This document shows, in pieces, positions 15,992-24,367 of a stretch of 64,000 nt of DNA. The notes under the pieces are model-generated. The model was not told where the DNA came from, did no database searches, and was given only the letters and a program-made list of their open reading frames with translations. The DNA lies in the NCBI GenBank assembly GCA_938085105.1, contig CALKGK010000018.1, forward strand, positions 1 through 64,000, read 5' to 3'. Source of the DNA: an uncultured Flavobacteriales bacterium. GTDB lineage: Bacteria; Bacteroidota; Bacteroidia; Flavobacteriales_D; Sanyastnellaceae. Position numbers and translations under genes: made by a program. Numbering within the stretch: position 1 is the stretch's first letter; each line of letters begins with the position of its first letter.

Positions 15992-16414
15992 ATGGCAAAT
16001 TTAATCTTACTTAAAGAGGTCGGTGAGGCCATGAACAAAGCGGCAATCGATGCTTTTCCCAATGAGTGCTGTGGCTTTTTCTTCGGACACGAGGTTGGTG
16101 AAGACCGTGTGGTGCAAGAAGTGATGCCCGTTGAAAACAGCAAAGAAGGAGATCAACGCAGGCGCTTTTCCATCGACCCGAAAGCGTACATGGATGCAGA
16201 GAAACATGCTTTAGCGATGGACATGAGTTTGCTTGGGGTGTATCATTCGCATCCGTCTCACCCGGCAATTCCTTCTGAACACGATTTAAAACAGGCCATG
16301 CCTTGGTTCAGTTATATCATCCTTTCTGTTGAAAAAGAGGCAGTGAAGAACACCACGTCTTGGCAATTGGATGAAGCGCGAAAATTTAAAAACGAAACAC
16401 TAAAACAACTTTAA
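15992..16414 (+). CDS. JAMM/MPN+ metalloprotease (Mec+/QbsD-like)
   Basis: 140-aa zinc protease of the JAB1/MPN+ family. The full JAMM signature is present: Glu25 (NECCGFFFG), then His85, His87, Ser95 and Asp98 in HSHPSHPAIPSEHD. In mycobacteria Mec+ releases cysteine from the CysO-cysteine adduct, and in Pseudomonas QbsD trims residues after the Gly-Gly of its carrier. Here both activities are plausible, because the carrier encoded next ends in GGIV. It is separated from the cysteine synthase by 2 bp and from the carrier gene by 1 bp. Confidence 0.88.
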   Translation: MANLILLKEVGEAMNKAAIDAFPNECCGFFFGHEVGEDRVVQEVMPVENSKEGDQRRRFSIDPKAYMDAEKHALAMDMSLLGVYHSHPSHPAIPSEHDLKQAMPWFSYIILSVEKEAVKNTTSWQLDEARKFKNETLKQL

Positions 16415-16415
16415 A

Positions 16416-16694
16416 ATGGCACAAGTAATTATTCCCACTCCATTGCGAAAATTCACGAATTCTCAGGCGAGGTTCGAAGCAGCTGGAAACACCGTTCAAG
16501 ATGTACTCAAGGCTTTGAGCACTCAGCACCAAGGCTTGAAAACCCATTTGCTGGATGAAAACGGAGAACTGAGGTCTTTTGTTCGAGTATATTTGGGCGA
16601 TGAGGACATCAACTTCCTTCAAAAGGGAGCAACCCCAATCGAAGCAAACAGCATTATTTCAATCATACCAGCCATCGCTGGAGGAATCGTTTAG
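16416..16694 (+). CDS. ThiS/MoaD-family sulfur carrier (CysO-like) with GGIV C-terminus
   Basis: 92-aa beta-grasp, ubiquitin-like protein predicted to carry sulfur as a C-terminal thiocarboxylate. It resembles CysO/MoaD (VIIPTPLRKFTN, FVRVYLGDEDINFLQKG, ISIIPAIAGG). The Gly-Gly needed for activation is at residues 89-90 but is followed by Ile-Val, so two residues would have to be removed before adenylation. The adjacent JAMM protease is the obvious candidate. It is flanked by the protease (1-bp gap) and the activating enzyme (2-bp gap). Confidence 0.85.
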   Translation: MAQVIIPTPLRKFTNSQARFEAAGNTVQDVLKALSTQHQGLKTHLLDENGELRSFVRVYLGDEDINFLQKGATPIEANSIISIIPAIAGGIV

Positions 16695-16696
16695 TT

Positions 16697-17866
16697 ATGG
16701 ACAAACTTAACTTTAGCAAACAAGAATTGGAGCGGTATAGCCGACACCTGATTCTTCCCGAATTCAACATCGAGGGTCAGAAAAAATTGAAGGCAGCCAA
16801 AGTGTTGGTGGTTGGTTCTGGCGGATTGGGCAGCCCTTTACTCCTTTATCTCGCTGCGGCGGGTGTGGGGACCATTGGGATTGTGGATTTTGATCACGTG
16901 GACGAGTCGAACCTACAAAGGCAGGTGCTTTTTGGTGTGGATGACATTGGCGTTCCCAAGGTGGAAGCGGCAAAACGTCGACTGGAAAAACTCAATCCGC
17001 ACATCGACATCAAGACCTACAACACCTGGCTCACGAGTGATAACGCTTTGGAGATCATCAAAGACTATGACGTGGTGGCTGATGGAACCGATAATTTTCC
17101 GACACGTTACCTCGTCAATGATGCCTGCGTGCTTTTGGATAAGGTGAATGTGTATGCGAGTATCTATCGTTTTGAAGGGCAGGCTTCGGTATTTAACGAG
17201 TTGTTGGAAGATGGAAGTAGAGGACCCAATTACCGCGATCTCTTCCCCACACCGCCACCTCCTGGATTGGTGCCAAGCTGCGCTGAAGGCGGGGTAATTG
17301 GAGTGCTTCCAGGGATTTTAGGCTCTTTGCAAGCCAATGAAGTGATCAAGGTATTGAGTGGAGTTGGATCGACCTTAAGCGGGCGATTGTTTTTGTTTGA
17401 TGCAGCCAGTTTTGAAACCCGAACCGTGAAGGTGCACAAATCGCCAGACAATCCACTAACGGGAGAGCATCCGAGCCAATCGGGATTGATCGATTACCAA
17501 CAATTTTGTTCGGGTGAAAGGCAGCCTGAAGAAGAGCTTGAAACGAAAATAAAGACGATGTCGGTAGAGGAATATTTGGCGCTTCGAACCAGTGGAGAAG
17601 CGCATCAATTGATTGACGTTCGCGAGCCCTTTGAGTATGAAATTGCGGAAATGGGGGGTGAATTGTTGCCCTTGGGAAGCATCGAAAAGAATGTTGATCG
17701 AATAGCGAAAGACCGCAAAGTGATTGTCCACTGCAAGGCCGGAAAACGATCTGCCGATGCCATTGAACGACTGCAAGGAGCTTTTGGCTTAAACAACCTA
17801 TACAACCTCGAAGGAGGAATTTTGGCTTGGGCTGAAAAGGTGGATGCCGACTTGGCGAAATACTGA
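16697..17866 (+). CDS. E1-like sulfur-carrier activating enzyme with rhodanese domain (MoeZ-like)
   Basis: 389-aa two-domain enzyme. Residues 1-250 are a MoeB/ThiF-type adenylating domain (VLVVGSGGLGSPL at 37-49, ESNLQRQ at 70-76, ADGTDNFPTRYL, Cys195 in VPSCAEGG). Residues about 288-386 are a rhodanese domain with active-site Cys346 in HCKAGKRS. It would adenylate the Gly-Gly end of the carrier and exchange AMP for sulfur from a rhodanese persulfide, as MoeZ does for CysO in mycobacteria. I see no CxxC zinc pairs of the E. coli MoeB kind. Last gene of the operon, closed by a strong terminator. Confidence 0.9.
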   Translation: MDKLNFSKQELERYSRHLILPEFNIEGQKKLKAAKVLVVGSGGLGSPLLLYLAAAGVGTIGIVDFDHVDESNLQRQVLFGVDDIGVPKVEAAKRRLEKLNPHIDIKTYNTWLTSDNALEIIKDYDVVADGTDNFPTRYLVNDACVLLDKVNVYASIYRFEGQASVFNELLEDGSRGPNYRDLFPTPPPPGLVPSCAEGGVIGVLPGILGSLQANEVIKVLSGVGSTLSGRLFLFDAASFETRTVKVHKSPDNPLTGEHPSQSGLIDYQQFCSGERQPEEELETKIKTMSVEEYLALRTSGEAHQLIDVREPFEYEIAEMGGELLPLGSIEKNVDRIAKDRKVIVHCKAGKRSADAIERLQGAFGLNNLYNLEGGILAWAEKVDADLAKY

Positions 17867-17940
17867 GCGGTGTCCACTCCTATTTTTTAAAAGAATAGAT
17901 AAGATTTTTGGTTAAGATTGGGGAAACGTCCCCAGAAATG

Positions 17941-17969
17941 AAGGCACTATTGAAAGGTGCCTTTTTTTT
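17941..17969 (+). terminator. Terminator of the cysteine operon
   Basis: Stem AAGGCAC (17941-17947) with GTGCCTT (17957-17963), followed by eight T (17962-17969). It closes the operon that begins at 14.7 kb. Confidence 0.88.
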
Positions 17970-18002
17970 GTGGCTGAAAAAACGATGGAAAACCCTAAAC
18001 AC

Positions 18003-18031
18003 AAAAAAGCCCCTGATGTAGGAGCTTTTTT
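18003..18031 (-). terminator. Terminator of the sucA-sucB unit
   Basis: Stem with AAAAAAGC (18003-18010) and GCTTTTTT (18024-18031), centred on a short loop, 25 bp past the sucB stop on the minus strand. A and T runs flank both sides, so it may act in both directions between the two convergent operons. Confidence 0.8.
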
Positions 18032-18055
18032 GAAAAGGAATTCAATTCGTATTGA

Positions 18056-19315
18056 TTACAAACCGAGAAGGACTTCTGCCGGACTCTTCGATCCAAACAA
18101 CATTCTTTCTGGGTTTTCGAGCATTTCTTTCACTTTCACCAAGAAGCTAACGCTTTCTTTACCATCAATGATGCGGTGATCATAGCTCAAGGCAACATAC
18201 ATCATTGGTCGGATCACCACTTCTCCGTTTTCCGCCATTGGACGTTGAACGATGTTGTGCATTCCGAGGATGGCACTTTGCGGTGGGTTAATGATTGGTG
18301 TACTGAGCATTGATCCAAAGACCCCACCGTTGGTAATTGTGAAGGTTCCGCCGGTCATCTCGTCGATGGTAATCTTACCGTCGCGCGCTTTGATAGCCAA
18401 TCGTTTGATCTCGGCTTCAATCTCAGCCAAGCCCATTTGTTCTGCATTTCTTACTACGGGAACCATGAGTCCTTTTGGTGAACTCACCGCAATACCAATG
18501 TCCGCATAATCGTGGAAAATCATTTCTTTTCCATCGATCATTCCGTTCACTGCGGGGTACAATTCCAATGCTGTGGTTACCGCTTTTGTGAAGAAGGACA
18601 TGAATCCGAGGTTCACGCCGTGCACTTCACGGAAAGTCTCTTTGTATTTGGAGCGCATGTCCATGATCGGTTGCATGTTCACCTCGTTGAAGGTGGTGAG
18701 CATGGCCGTTTCGTTTTTAACGGATACCAGACGTTCGGCAATTTTGCGACGGAGGCTTGACATTTTTTCGCGCTTCTGCTCACGGCTTCCGCCCCAAGTT
18801 GTAGCTGCGTTGCTGTCAAATCCGGCGCTCATCGCTTGAACAACATCTTGTTTGGTAATTCTACCGTCTTTGCCCGTGCCTTGAATTTGCTGAGCACTCA
18901 CGTTGTTCTCCTTCATGATTTTGGCCGCAGCCGGAGACGCGTGTCCACTAGCATAGGTTTTCGCCGGTGCAGGGTTGGGTGCTTTTTCTTGAGGAGCTGG
19001 TGCTTCTTCTTTCGAGCTTTCTTTGGCTGGAGCTTGCGATGTGCTCTCTGGTTTTGCAGCACCTTCTGGCCTTTCTGCATCGGTATCGATGAGGCAAACC
19101 ACATCACCAACCGCTACGGTATCGCCTTCTTCTGCTTTGAGGGTAATCACTCCAGATTCTTCAGCAGGGAGCTCCAATGTGGCTTTGTCTGAATCCACCT
19201 CTGCGATGGTCTGGTCTTTTTCAACCCAGTCGCCATTACTGACCAACCACGTTGCAATTTCTACTTCTGATATTGATTCACCGGGTGAGGGAACCTTCAT
19301 TTCCAATATTGGCAT
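18056..19315 (-). CDS. sucB: 2-oxoglutarate dehydrogenase E2, dihydrolipoyl succinyltransferase
   Basis: E2 core of the 2-oxoglutarate dehydrogenase complex of the TCA cycle; moves the succinyl group from E1 to CoA. 419 aa: lipoyl domain (1-75) with lipoyl Lys44 in DSDKATLEL, a Pro/Ala/Glu-rich linker (78-120), an E3/E1-binding domain (about 125-160, [13 protein letters not shown]) and the catalytic domain with the active-site DHRIIDGKE near the C-terminus. It follows sucA by 12 bp. E3 (lpdA) is encoded on the opposite strand at 26.96 kb. Confidence 0.95.
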   Translation of the reverse strand: MPILEMKVPSPGESISEVEIATWLVSNGDWVEKDQTIAEVDSDKATLELPAEESGVITLKAEEGDTVAVGDVVCLIDTDAERPEGAAKPESTSQAPAKESSKEEAPAPQEKAPNPAPAKTYASGHASPAAAKIMKENNVSAQQIQGTGKDGRITKQDVVQAMSAGFDSNAATTWGGSREQKREKMSSLRRKIAERLVSVKNETAMLTTFNEVNMQPIMDMRSKYKETFREVHGVNLGFMSFFTKAVTTALELYPAVNGMIDGKEMIFHDYADIGIAVSSPKGLMVPVVRNAEQMGLAEIEAEIKRLAIKARDGKITIDEMTGGTFTITNGGVFGSMLSTPIINPPQSAILGMHNIVQRPMAENGEVVIRPMMYVALSYDHRIIDGKESVSFLVKVKEMLENPERMLFGSKSPAEVLLGL

Positions 19316-19327
19316 ATCGGTTTTTGT

Positions 19328-22054
19328 TTAAGCGTTCACCTTAGCGAAGGAGAACAGTTGATTCATCAAAACTTCTTGTCTTTGCTCGTGGATTTTTGGC
19401 GATCCTGCCGCTGGACTTCCACTTGCTGGTCGGGCAATTACTTCAATAGGGCCGAGTTTAAAGGTGCGCAGAACAAAGCTCCATGCGCCCATGTTCTCAG
19501 GCTCTTCTTGCATCCAAATGAGTTTACAATCTTTTTGGTACTCTGCCAAAACCTTCTTGATTTCTTGTTCCGGGAAGGGGTACAATTGTTCCAAACGCAC
19601 AATGGCCATGTTGTCTCCACTCTGTTTTTTCTCCTTCTCTTCCAAGATGTCGTAATAGGTTTTACCGGTGCAGAAAACAACGGTGTCCACTTCCTTTTTA
19701 TTCACGAAAGGATCTTTTATTACCGTTTGGAAGCCTCCTTTGCTCATTTCTTCGAGGCGAGAGGTTGCTTTCGGGTATCTCAAGAGTTTTTTCGGGCTGA
19801 AGACGATCAATGGTTTTCTGAAAGAACGTTTAACTTGCTCTCGAAGAAGGTGGAAGTAGTTGGCCGGTGTGGTTACATTCACCACGCGCATGTTGTCTTC
19901 CGCGCACAATTGCAAGAAACGCTCCATGCGTCCGCTCGAGTGCTCCGATCCCATTCCTTCATATCCGTGAGGAAGCAGCATCACCAAACCGTTTTGGGTT
20001 CTCCACTTGTCTTCCGCTGCAGAGATGAATTGGTCGATGATGATTTGCGCTCCGTTGTTGAAGTCACCAAATTGAGCTTCCCAAATGGTCAATCCTTGCG
20101 GCGAACCAAAGGCATAACCATAATCGAAACCAAGAACACCGTATTCAGACAACAAAGAGTTGTAGATCGAAAGTTTTGCTTGCTTATCGCTGAGATGATT
20201 AAGTGGGATGATTTCCTCTTCATCGTCTTCCGTTTTCACAACGGCGTGTCGGTGAGAGAAAGTACCTCTTTCCACATCTTGCCCAGAAATTCGGACGGGA
20301 TGACCTTCATTCAGCAAGGTGGCGTAGGCGAGCATTTCACCCATGGCCCAGTCGAGCTGATCCTCATCAATCATTCGAATGCGGTCTTTCAGTAGTTTTT
20401 CGATTTTTCTGAAGAACTTCTTCCCGTCGGGGAGGGTGCTCATTTTTGTTCCCAGCTCCTTGAGTGTTTTCACAGGAATGCCCGTCTTCACCACTTTGCT
20501 CACGTCTTCTTTGCTTGCTGGTGGGTAGGCTTTCCAAGTTTCTTCAAGGAAGTGCTTCACGTAAGCCTTGGAAATTTCTTTCGCCTCGTCGTAGTGCTTG
20601 TCCAGTTCTACTTCGAGGTCTTTTTTCATTTTCTTGCCATATGCTTCGTCCACCACTTTCTCTTCTATCAATTGTTGGAGATAGATTTCTCGTGGGTTTT
20701 CATGCTTCGCAATGGCTTTGTACAACTTGGGCTGGGTGAATTTCGGTTCATCTCCCTCGTTGTGTCCGTACTTTCGGTATCCGAGCAAATCAATGAATAC
20801 ATCGCGATTGAACTCTTGGCGGTACTCCAAGGCAATTCTCACGGTTTGGATCACCGCTTCGATGTCGTCAGCGTTCACGTGGAACACAGGAGAGAGGGTG
20901 GTCTTAGCAATGTCCGTACAATACGTTGATGAGCGTCCGTCCAAGTAATTGGTAGTGAAACCCACTTGGTTGTTGGCCACAATGTGCATGGTTCCACCTG
21001 CGCGGTAGCCGTCCAATTGCGCCATTTGTATGATTTCATAAACCACACCTTGTGCCGCAATGGCCGCATCGCCGTGCACCAAAATCGGTACAATGGCTTT
21101 TTCATCGCCCAAGTAATGATCAATTTTGGCTCTACTCAAACCTAAGGCTACGGGATCAACCGCCTCCAAGTGAGAAGGGTTGGGCATAAGGGTAAGGTGA
21201 ACGTCTTTTCCGGTATCTGCAACGAGGTCTGTGCTGTAACCCAAGTGGTACTTCACGTCACCATCAAAAGAGCTGTCCTCATCGTAATCCTTCCCGTCAA
21301 ACTCCGCGAAAATTTCCTTGTACGGTTTGTTGAAGATGTGCGCCAAGGAGTTCAGTCTTCCACGGTGCGCCATTCCAACTATAAATTCTTTGGCTCCCAT
21401 GTTGGAACCTCTTTCCACGATATCATCAATCGCGGCGATCAGGCTTTCCAGTCCTTCAACGGAAAAACGCTTTTGTCCAACAAATTTCTTCTGCAAGAAT
21501 TGCTCAAAAACCGTAGCTTGGTTGAGTTTCTTGAGGATTTGTTTCTTTTCTTCTGCGCTGAGTTGAATGCGATTCTTCACCTCAATCTTGTTTCGAATCC
21601 AAGATACGCGCTCTGGATCTTCGAGGTACATGTACTCTACTCCGATGGAATCGCAGTAGGTATCATTGAGGTGCTCAATAATGTCTTTAAGGGTGGCAGG
21701 ACCAATGCCTACTTCGTCACCAGCTTGAAAAACCGTTCCAAGGTCTTGATCGCTCAACTCAAAGTTAGCCAGATCAAGGGTGGGAGTGTAGGTTCTTCTC
21801 GCTCGAACCGGGTTGGTTTTGGTGAAGAGGTGTCCGCGAGTTCGGTAGGCGTGAATGAGGTTCAGCACACGAAATTCCTTCGGCATGTTCTCTGGAACCA
21901 AGGCTTCGTCGTCAAAGTTGGTTCTGGCAAATTCAAAACCTTCAAAGAAGGAGCGCCAGCCAGGTTCTACTGATTCGGGGTTGTTTTTGTACTGTTGATA
22001 CAGCTCATCAATGGCGTTTACGTCGCCGTTGCTTAAATAGGAATATTTGTCCAT
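19328..22054 (-). CDS. sucA: 2-oxoglutarate dehydrogenase E1
   Basis: Thiamine-diphosphate-dependent decarboxylase of the 2-oxoglutarate dehydrogenase complex. 908 aa, near the usual length. N-terminal LSNGDVNAIDELYQQYKNNPESV, the VGMAHRGRLN segment, MPNPSHLEAVDP, HGDAAIAAQGVVYE and the late FINAAED-like block (here QFISAAEDKW) are family signatures. Transcribed with sucB. A perfect TAnnTTTG box lies about 33 bp upstream of its ATG, overlapping the end of the preceding small gene, so sucAB probably has its own promoter. Confidence 0.96.
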   Translation of the reverse strand: MDKYSYLSNGDVNAIDELYQQYKNNPESVEPGWRSFFEGFEFARTNFDDEALVPENMPKEFRVLNLIHAYRTRGHLFTKTNPVRARRTYTPTLDLANFELSDQDLGTVFQAGDEVGIGPATLKDIIEHLNDTYCDSIGVEYMYLEDPERVSWIRNKIEVKNRIQLSAEEKKQILKKLNQATVFEQFLQKKFVGQKRFSVEGLESLIAAIDDIVERGSNMGAKEFIVGMAHRGRLNSLAHIFNKPYKEIFAEFDGKDYDEDSSFDGDVKYHLGYSTDLVADTGKDVHLTLMPNPSHLEAVDPVALGLSRAKIDHYLGDEKAIVPILVHGDAAIAAQGVVYEIIQMAQLDGYRAGGTMHIVANNQVGFTTNYLDGRSSTYCTDIAKTTLSPVFHVNADDIEAVIQTVRIALEYRQEFNRDVFIDLLGYRKYGHNEGDEPKFTQPKLYKAIAKHENPREIYLQQLIEEKVVDEAYGKKMKKDLEVELDKHYDEAKEISKAYVKHFLEETWKAYPPASKEDVSKVVKTGIPVKTLKELGTKMSTLPDGKKFFRKIEKLLKDRIRMIDEDQLDWAMGEMLAYATLLNEGHPVRISGQDVERGTFSHRHAVVKTEDDEEEIIPLNHLSDKQAKLSIYNSLLSEYGVLGFDYGYAFGSPQGLTIWEAQFGDFNNGAQIIIDQFISAAEDKWRTQNGLVMLLPHGYEGMGSEHSSGRMERFLQLCAEDNMRVVNVTTPANYFHLLREQVKRSFRKPLIVFSPKKLLRYPKATSRLEEMSKGGFQTVIKDPFVNKKEVDTVVFCTGKTYYDILEEKEKKQSGDNMAIVRLEQLYPFPEQEIKKVLAEYQKDCKLIWMQEEPENMGAWSFVLRTFKLGPIEVIARPASGSPAAGSPKIHEQRQEVLMNQLFSFAKVNA

Positions 22055-22086
22055 TCGAGGATACGTCTTACAGGTAAGCGATTATA

Positions 22087-22094
22087 CAAAGTTA
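22087..22094 (-). promoter_or_regulatory. Candidate -7 element of sucA
   Basis: TAACTTTG on the minus strand, an exact match to TAnnTTTG, with its last base 33 bp upstream of the sucA ATG and overlapping the stop codon of the upstream gene. No clear TTTG at the -33 position. The same octamer occurs upstream of lpdA. Confidence 0.4.
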
Positions 22095-22481
22095 AGAACT
22101 CTGAGATGAAGTTCCATCGATTGTTCTTTTTTGTGACCATGTTTCTCTCAGTGCAATTTTTTGTGCTTCGCGAAGCAAAATCAACACGGCCAATTCTTCG
22201 GCAACGTTGCCTGTATTTTCGGGTTTCAAGAGCACATCAAAGCGTTCTTGCGGCAGGTCTATTCGATAACACCAACGAAGCAATTTACTCATGTTTTTCT
22301 CGAGGAGCACTTCCACGAGATTGCTCACTGATACGAGCATTTGTTGCAATGGTTCTGTTCCTTCTGCCAAATCCATTTCAAAGACATCTTCTCCAAAATC
22401 TTTATTCAGTTGAAGAATGACTTGTTCAAAATTGGCTTTCTCGGGCCAATCTTCACGCATGCTTTTCAATTCTTTTGCCAT
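22092..22481 (-). CDS. Hypothetical protein, 129 aa
   Basis: Small soluble, acidic, mostly helical protein that I do not recognise. Visible segments are NFEQVILQLNKDFGEDVFE, LVEVLLEKNMSKLLRWCYRIDLPQ and AEELAVLILLREAQKIALRE; the tail is Ser/Gln rich. The middle reads like a short helical protein that might cap or bind a partner. It starts 3 bp after the polyprenyl synthase stop, so it is co-transcribed with it. No function can be assigned. Confidence 0.75.
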   Translation of the reverse strand: MAKELKSMREDWPEKANFEQVILQLNKDFGEDVFEMDLAEGTEPLQQMLVSVSNLVEVLLEKNMSKLLRWCYRIDLPQERFDVLLKPENTGNVAEELAVLILLREAQKIALRETWSQKRTIDGTSSQSS

Positions 22482-22484
22482 GCA

Positions 22485-23489
22485 TCAATTTTCTCTTACC
22501 ATGAGCGATCGAGCAAATGCTTCAAAGAAGTTCAATGCTTCTTCCGGCAATTGAGCTGCTTTGAGGTGATTCATTGCGGTGCTGAAGTGGTCTTCCATGG
22601 TAGATTGAATTTCTTCATCCACTTTCAATTTGGTGTAGAGGGATTTGAAGAAACTTACTTTGTCGGACTGGGCGTTGCGCTCTCCAATCCATCCTTCAAT
22701 GGCGCTCAAATCTTCCTTGCTTGCTTTTTCCAAGCAGCGAATCCAGAGGTAGGTTTTTTTGTCCGAAAGGATATCTCCCCCCACTTGTTTTCCAAATTTT
22801 TCAGGATCACCAAAGGCGTCCAAATAATCATCTTGCAACTGAAAGGCAATACCCATGGATTCTCCAAAACGATAAAGGTGCTCTGCAGAATCTTCACTTG
22901 CTCCACCCAAAATGGCTCCCATCTTCAGCGCAGCGGCCAAAAGAACGGAGGTTTTGAGTCGGATCATTTCCATGTATTCGTCCAAATGCACATCATCCCT
23001 CACCTCAAAATCCATGTCGAGTTGTTGACCCTCACATACTTCAAGCGCGGTGGTGTTGAACAAGGGGAAGAGTTGGGGCAGTAGTGCTGGCGGACAAGCA
23101 GCCAATTGTTCGTAAGCTTGAACGAGCATCGCATCTCCACTTAAAATTGCTGTGTTTGCGTTCCACTTTTCGTGTACTGTTGTTTTTCCTCTTCGAATGG
23201 GGGCTTCATCCATAATGTCGTCATGCATCAAGGTGAAATTATGAAACACTTCCACCGCCATTGCAGCGGGGATGGCCAATTTGCATTCATTCGCATAGGC
23301 ATCAGCAGCGGCTAGTACCATGAGGGGTCTGAGACGTTTCCCCCCCAAAGACATCATGTAGGTGATGGGGGTATATAGCGGGAACTCGGGCTGTCCTGAA
23401 TTATAAGTCTCCAACGCGGGGAGGAGTTCTTCTTGGTAGAGTTTGGCCAGTTTGGTCTGGTAGTCCATGGTACTTGTAGCTACGTTCAT
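22485..23489 (-). CDS. Polyprenyl diphosphate synthase
   Basis: Trans-isoprenyl chain-elongating enzyme of 334 aa (farnesyl-, geranylgeranyl- or longer-chain diphosphate synthase). Both Asp-rich motifs are present: DDIMD in LMHDDIMDEAP and DDYLD in FQLQDDYLDAFGD, with GGKRLRP upstream. The product chain length cannot be set with certainty from the sequence. The frame is open further upstream, but I take ATG 23489, which overlaps the rmlA stop as TGATG; an alternative is the Met at 23468. It would supply precursors for uppS, quinones or carotenoids. Confidence 0.88.
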   Translation of the reverse strand: MNVATSTMDYQTKLAKLYQEELLPALETYNSGQPEFPLYTPITYMMSLGGKRLRPLMVLAAADAYANECKLAIPAAMAVEVFHNFTLMHDDIMDEAPIRRGKTTVHEKWNANTAILSGDAMLVQAYEQLAACPPALLPQLFPLFNTTALEVCEGQQLDMDFEVRDDVHLDEYMEMIRLKTSVLLAAALKMGAILGGASEDSAEHLYRFGESMGIAFQLQDDYLDAFGDPEKFGKQVGGDILSDKKTYLWIRCLEKASKEDLSAIEGWIGERNAQSDKVSFFKSLYTKLKVDEEIQSTMEDHFSTAMNHLKAAQLPEEALNFFEAFARSLMVREN

Positions 23490-24358
23490 CAATCTTTGTG
23501 CTTCAACTGGCTCATGAGGTAATCGCCATACCCTGAATTCAAGAGGGGAAGGGCGAGTGCCTGAAGCTGCTCGTCGTCGATGTAGTTCATCCTCCAAGCC
23601 ACTTCTTCAATACAACCAATTTTTAATCCTTGGCGTTCTTCAATGACCTGAACATACTGTCCTGCTTGCATCAGAGAAGCAAAAGTTCCGGTGTCGAGCC
23701 AAGCTGTTCCACGATTCAATTTGGACACTTGGAGCTTGCCTGCTTTGAGGTAGGCGAGGTTGACATCAGTAATTTCGTATTCTCCTCTTGCGCTGGGCTG
23801 CAATGCTTCGGCAATGGAAACAACGTTGTTATCATAATAATACAATCCAGGGACCGCGTAGTTCGATTTGGGTGATTTTGGTTTCTCTTCGATGGACAAG
23901 GCTTTTTGGTTTTTGTCGAATTCTACCACACCGTAACGCTCGGGGTCACTGACGTGGTAGGCATAAACCATGGCGCCTTCAACCTCGCTGTTGGCGCGAA
24001 GGAGTTTCCCAAAACCTTCGCCATAAAAAATATTATCGCCGAGAATGAGCGCTACTTTATCGTTGCCAATAAATTCTTTTCCAATAACAAATGCTTGAGC
24101 TAATCCATTGGGAACGGCTTGTTCTGCGTAGGTGAAATTGCAACCGAGCTGACTCCCATCCCCCAAAAGCTTTTGGAATCCTGGTAGGTCGTGCGGAGTA
24201 GAAATGATGAGGATGTCCTTGATTCCGCTGATCATGAGGGTCGACAAAGGATAATAAATCATCGGTTTGTCGTACACCGGCATGAGTTGTTTGCTTAGCG
24301 CTCGAGTAAGGGGGTATAGTCGTGTGCCGCTACCTCCGGCTAGAATGATTCCTTTCAT
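23489..24358 (-). CDS. rmlA: Glucose-1-phosphate thymidylyltransferase
   Basis: Makes dTDP-glucose from glucose 1-phosphate and dTTP, the first step of dTDP-L-rhamnose and related sugar synthesis. 289 aa. Nucleotide-binding N-terminus [14 protein letters not shown], then [28 protein letters not shown] and WLDTGT are all RmlA signatures. The other rml genes are not in the window. It follows the MMPL-type gene by 9 bp and overlaps the polyprenyl synthase start. Confidence 0.95.
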   Translation of the reverse strand: MKGIILAGGSGTRLYPLTRALSKQLMPVYDKPMIYYPLSTLMISGIKDILIISTPHDLPGFQKLLGDGSQLGCNFTYAEQAVPNGLAQAFVIGKEFIGNDKVALILGDNIFYGEGFGKLLRANSEVEGAMVYAYHVSDPERYGVVEFDKNQKALSIEEKPKSPKSNYAVPGLYYYDNNVVSIAEALQPSARGEYEITDVNLAYLKAGKLQVSKLNRGTAWLDTGTFASLMQAGQYVQVIEERQGLKIGCIEEVAWRMNYIDDEQLQALALPLLNSGYGDYLMSQLKHKD

Positions 24359-24367
24359 GCCTACAAG

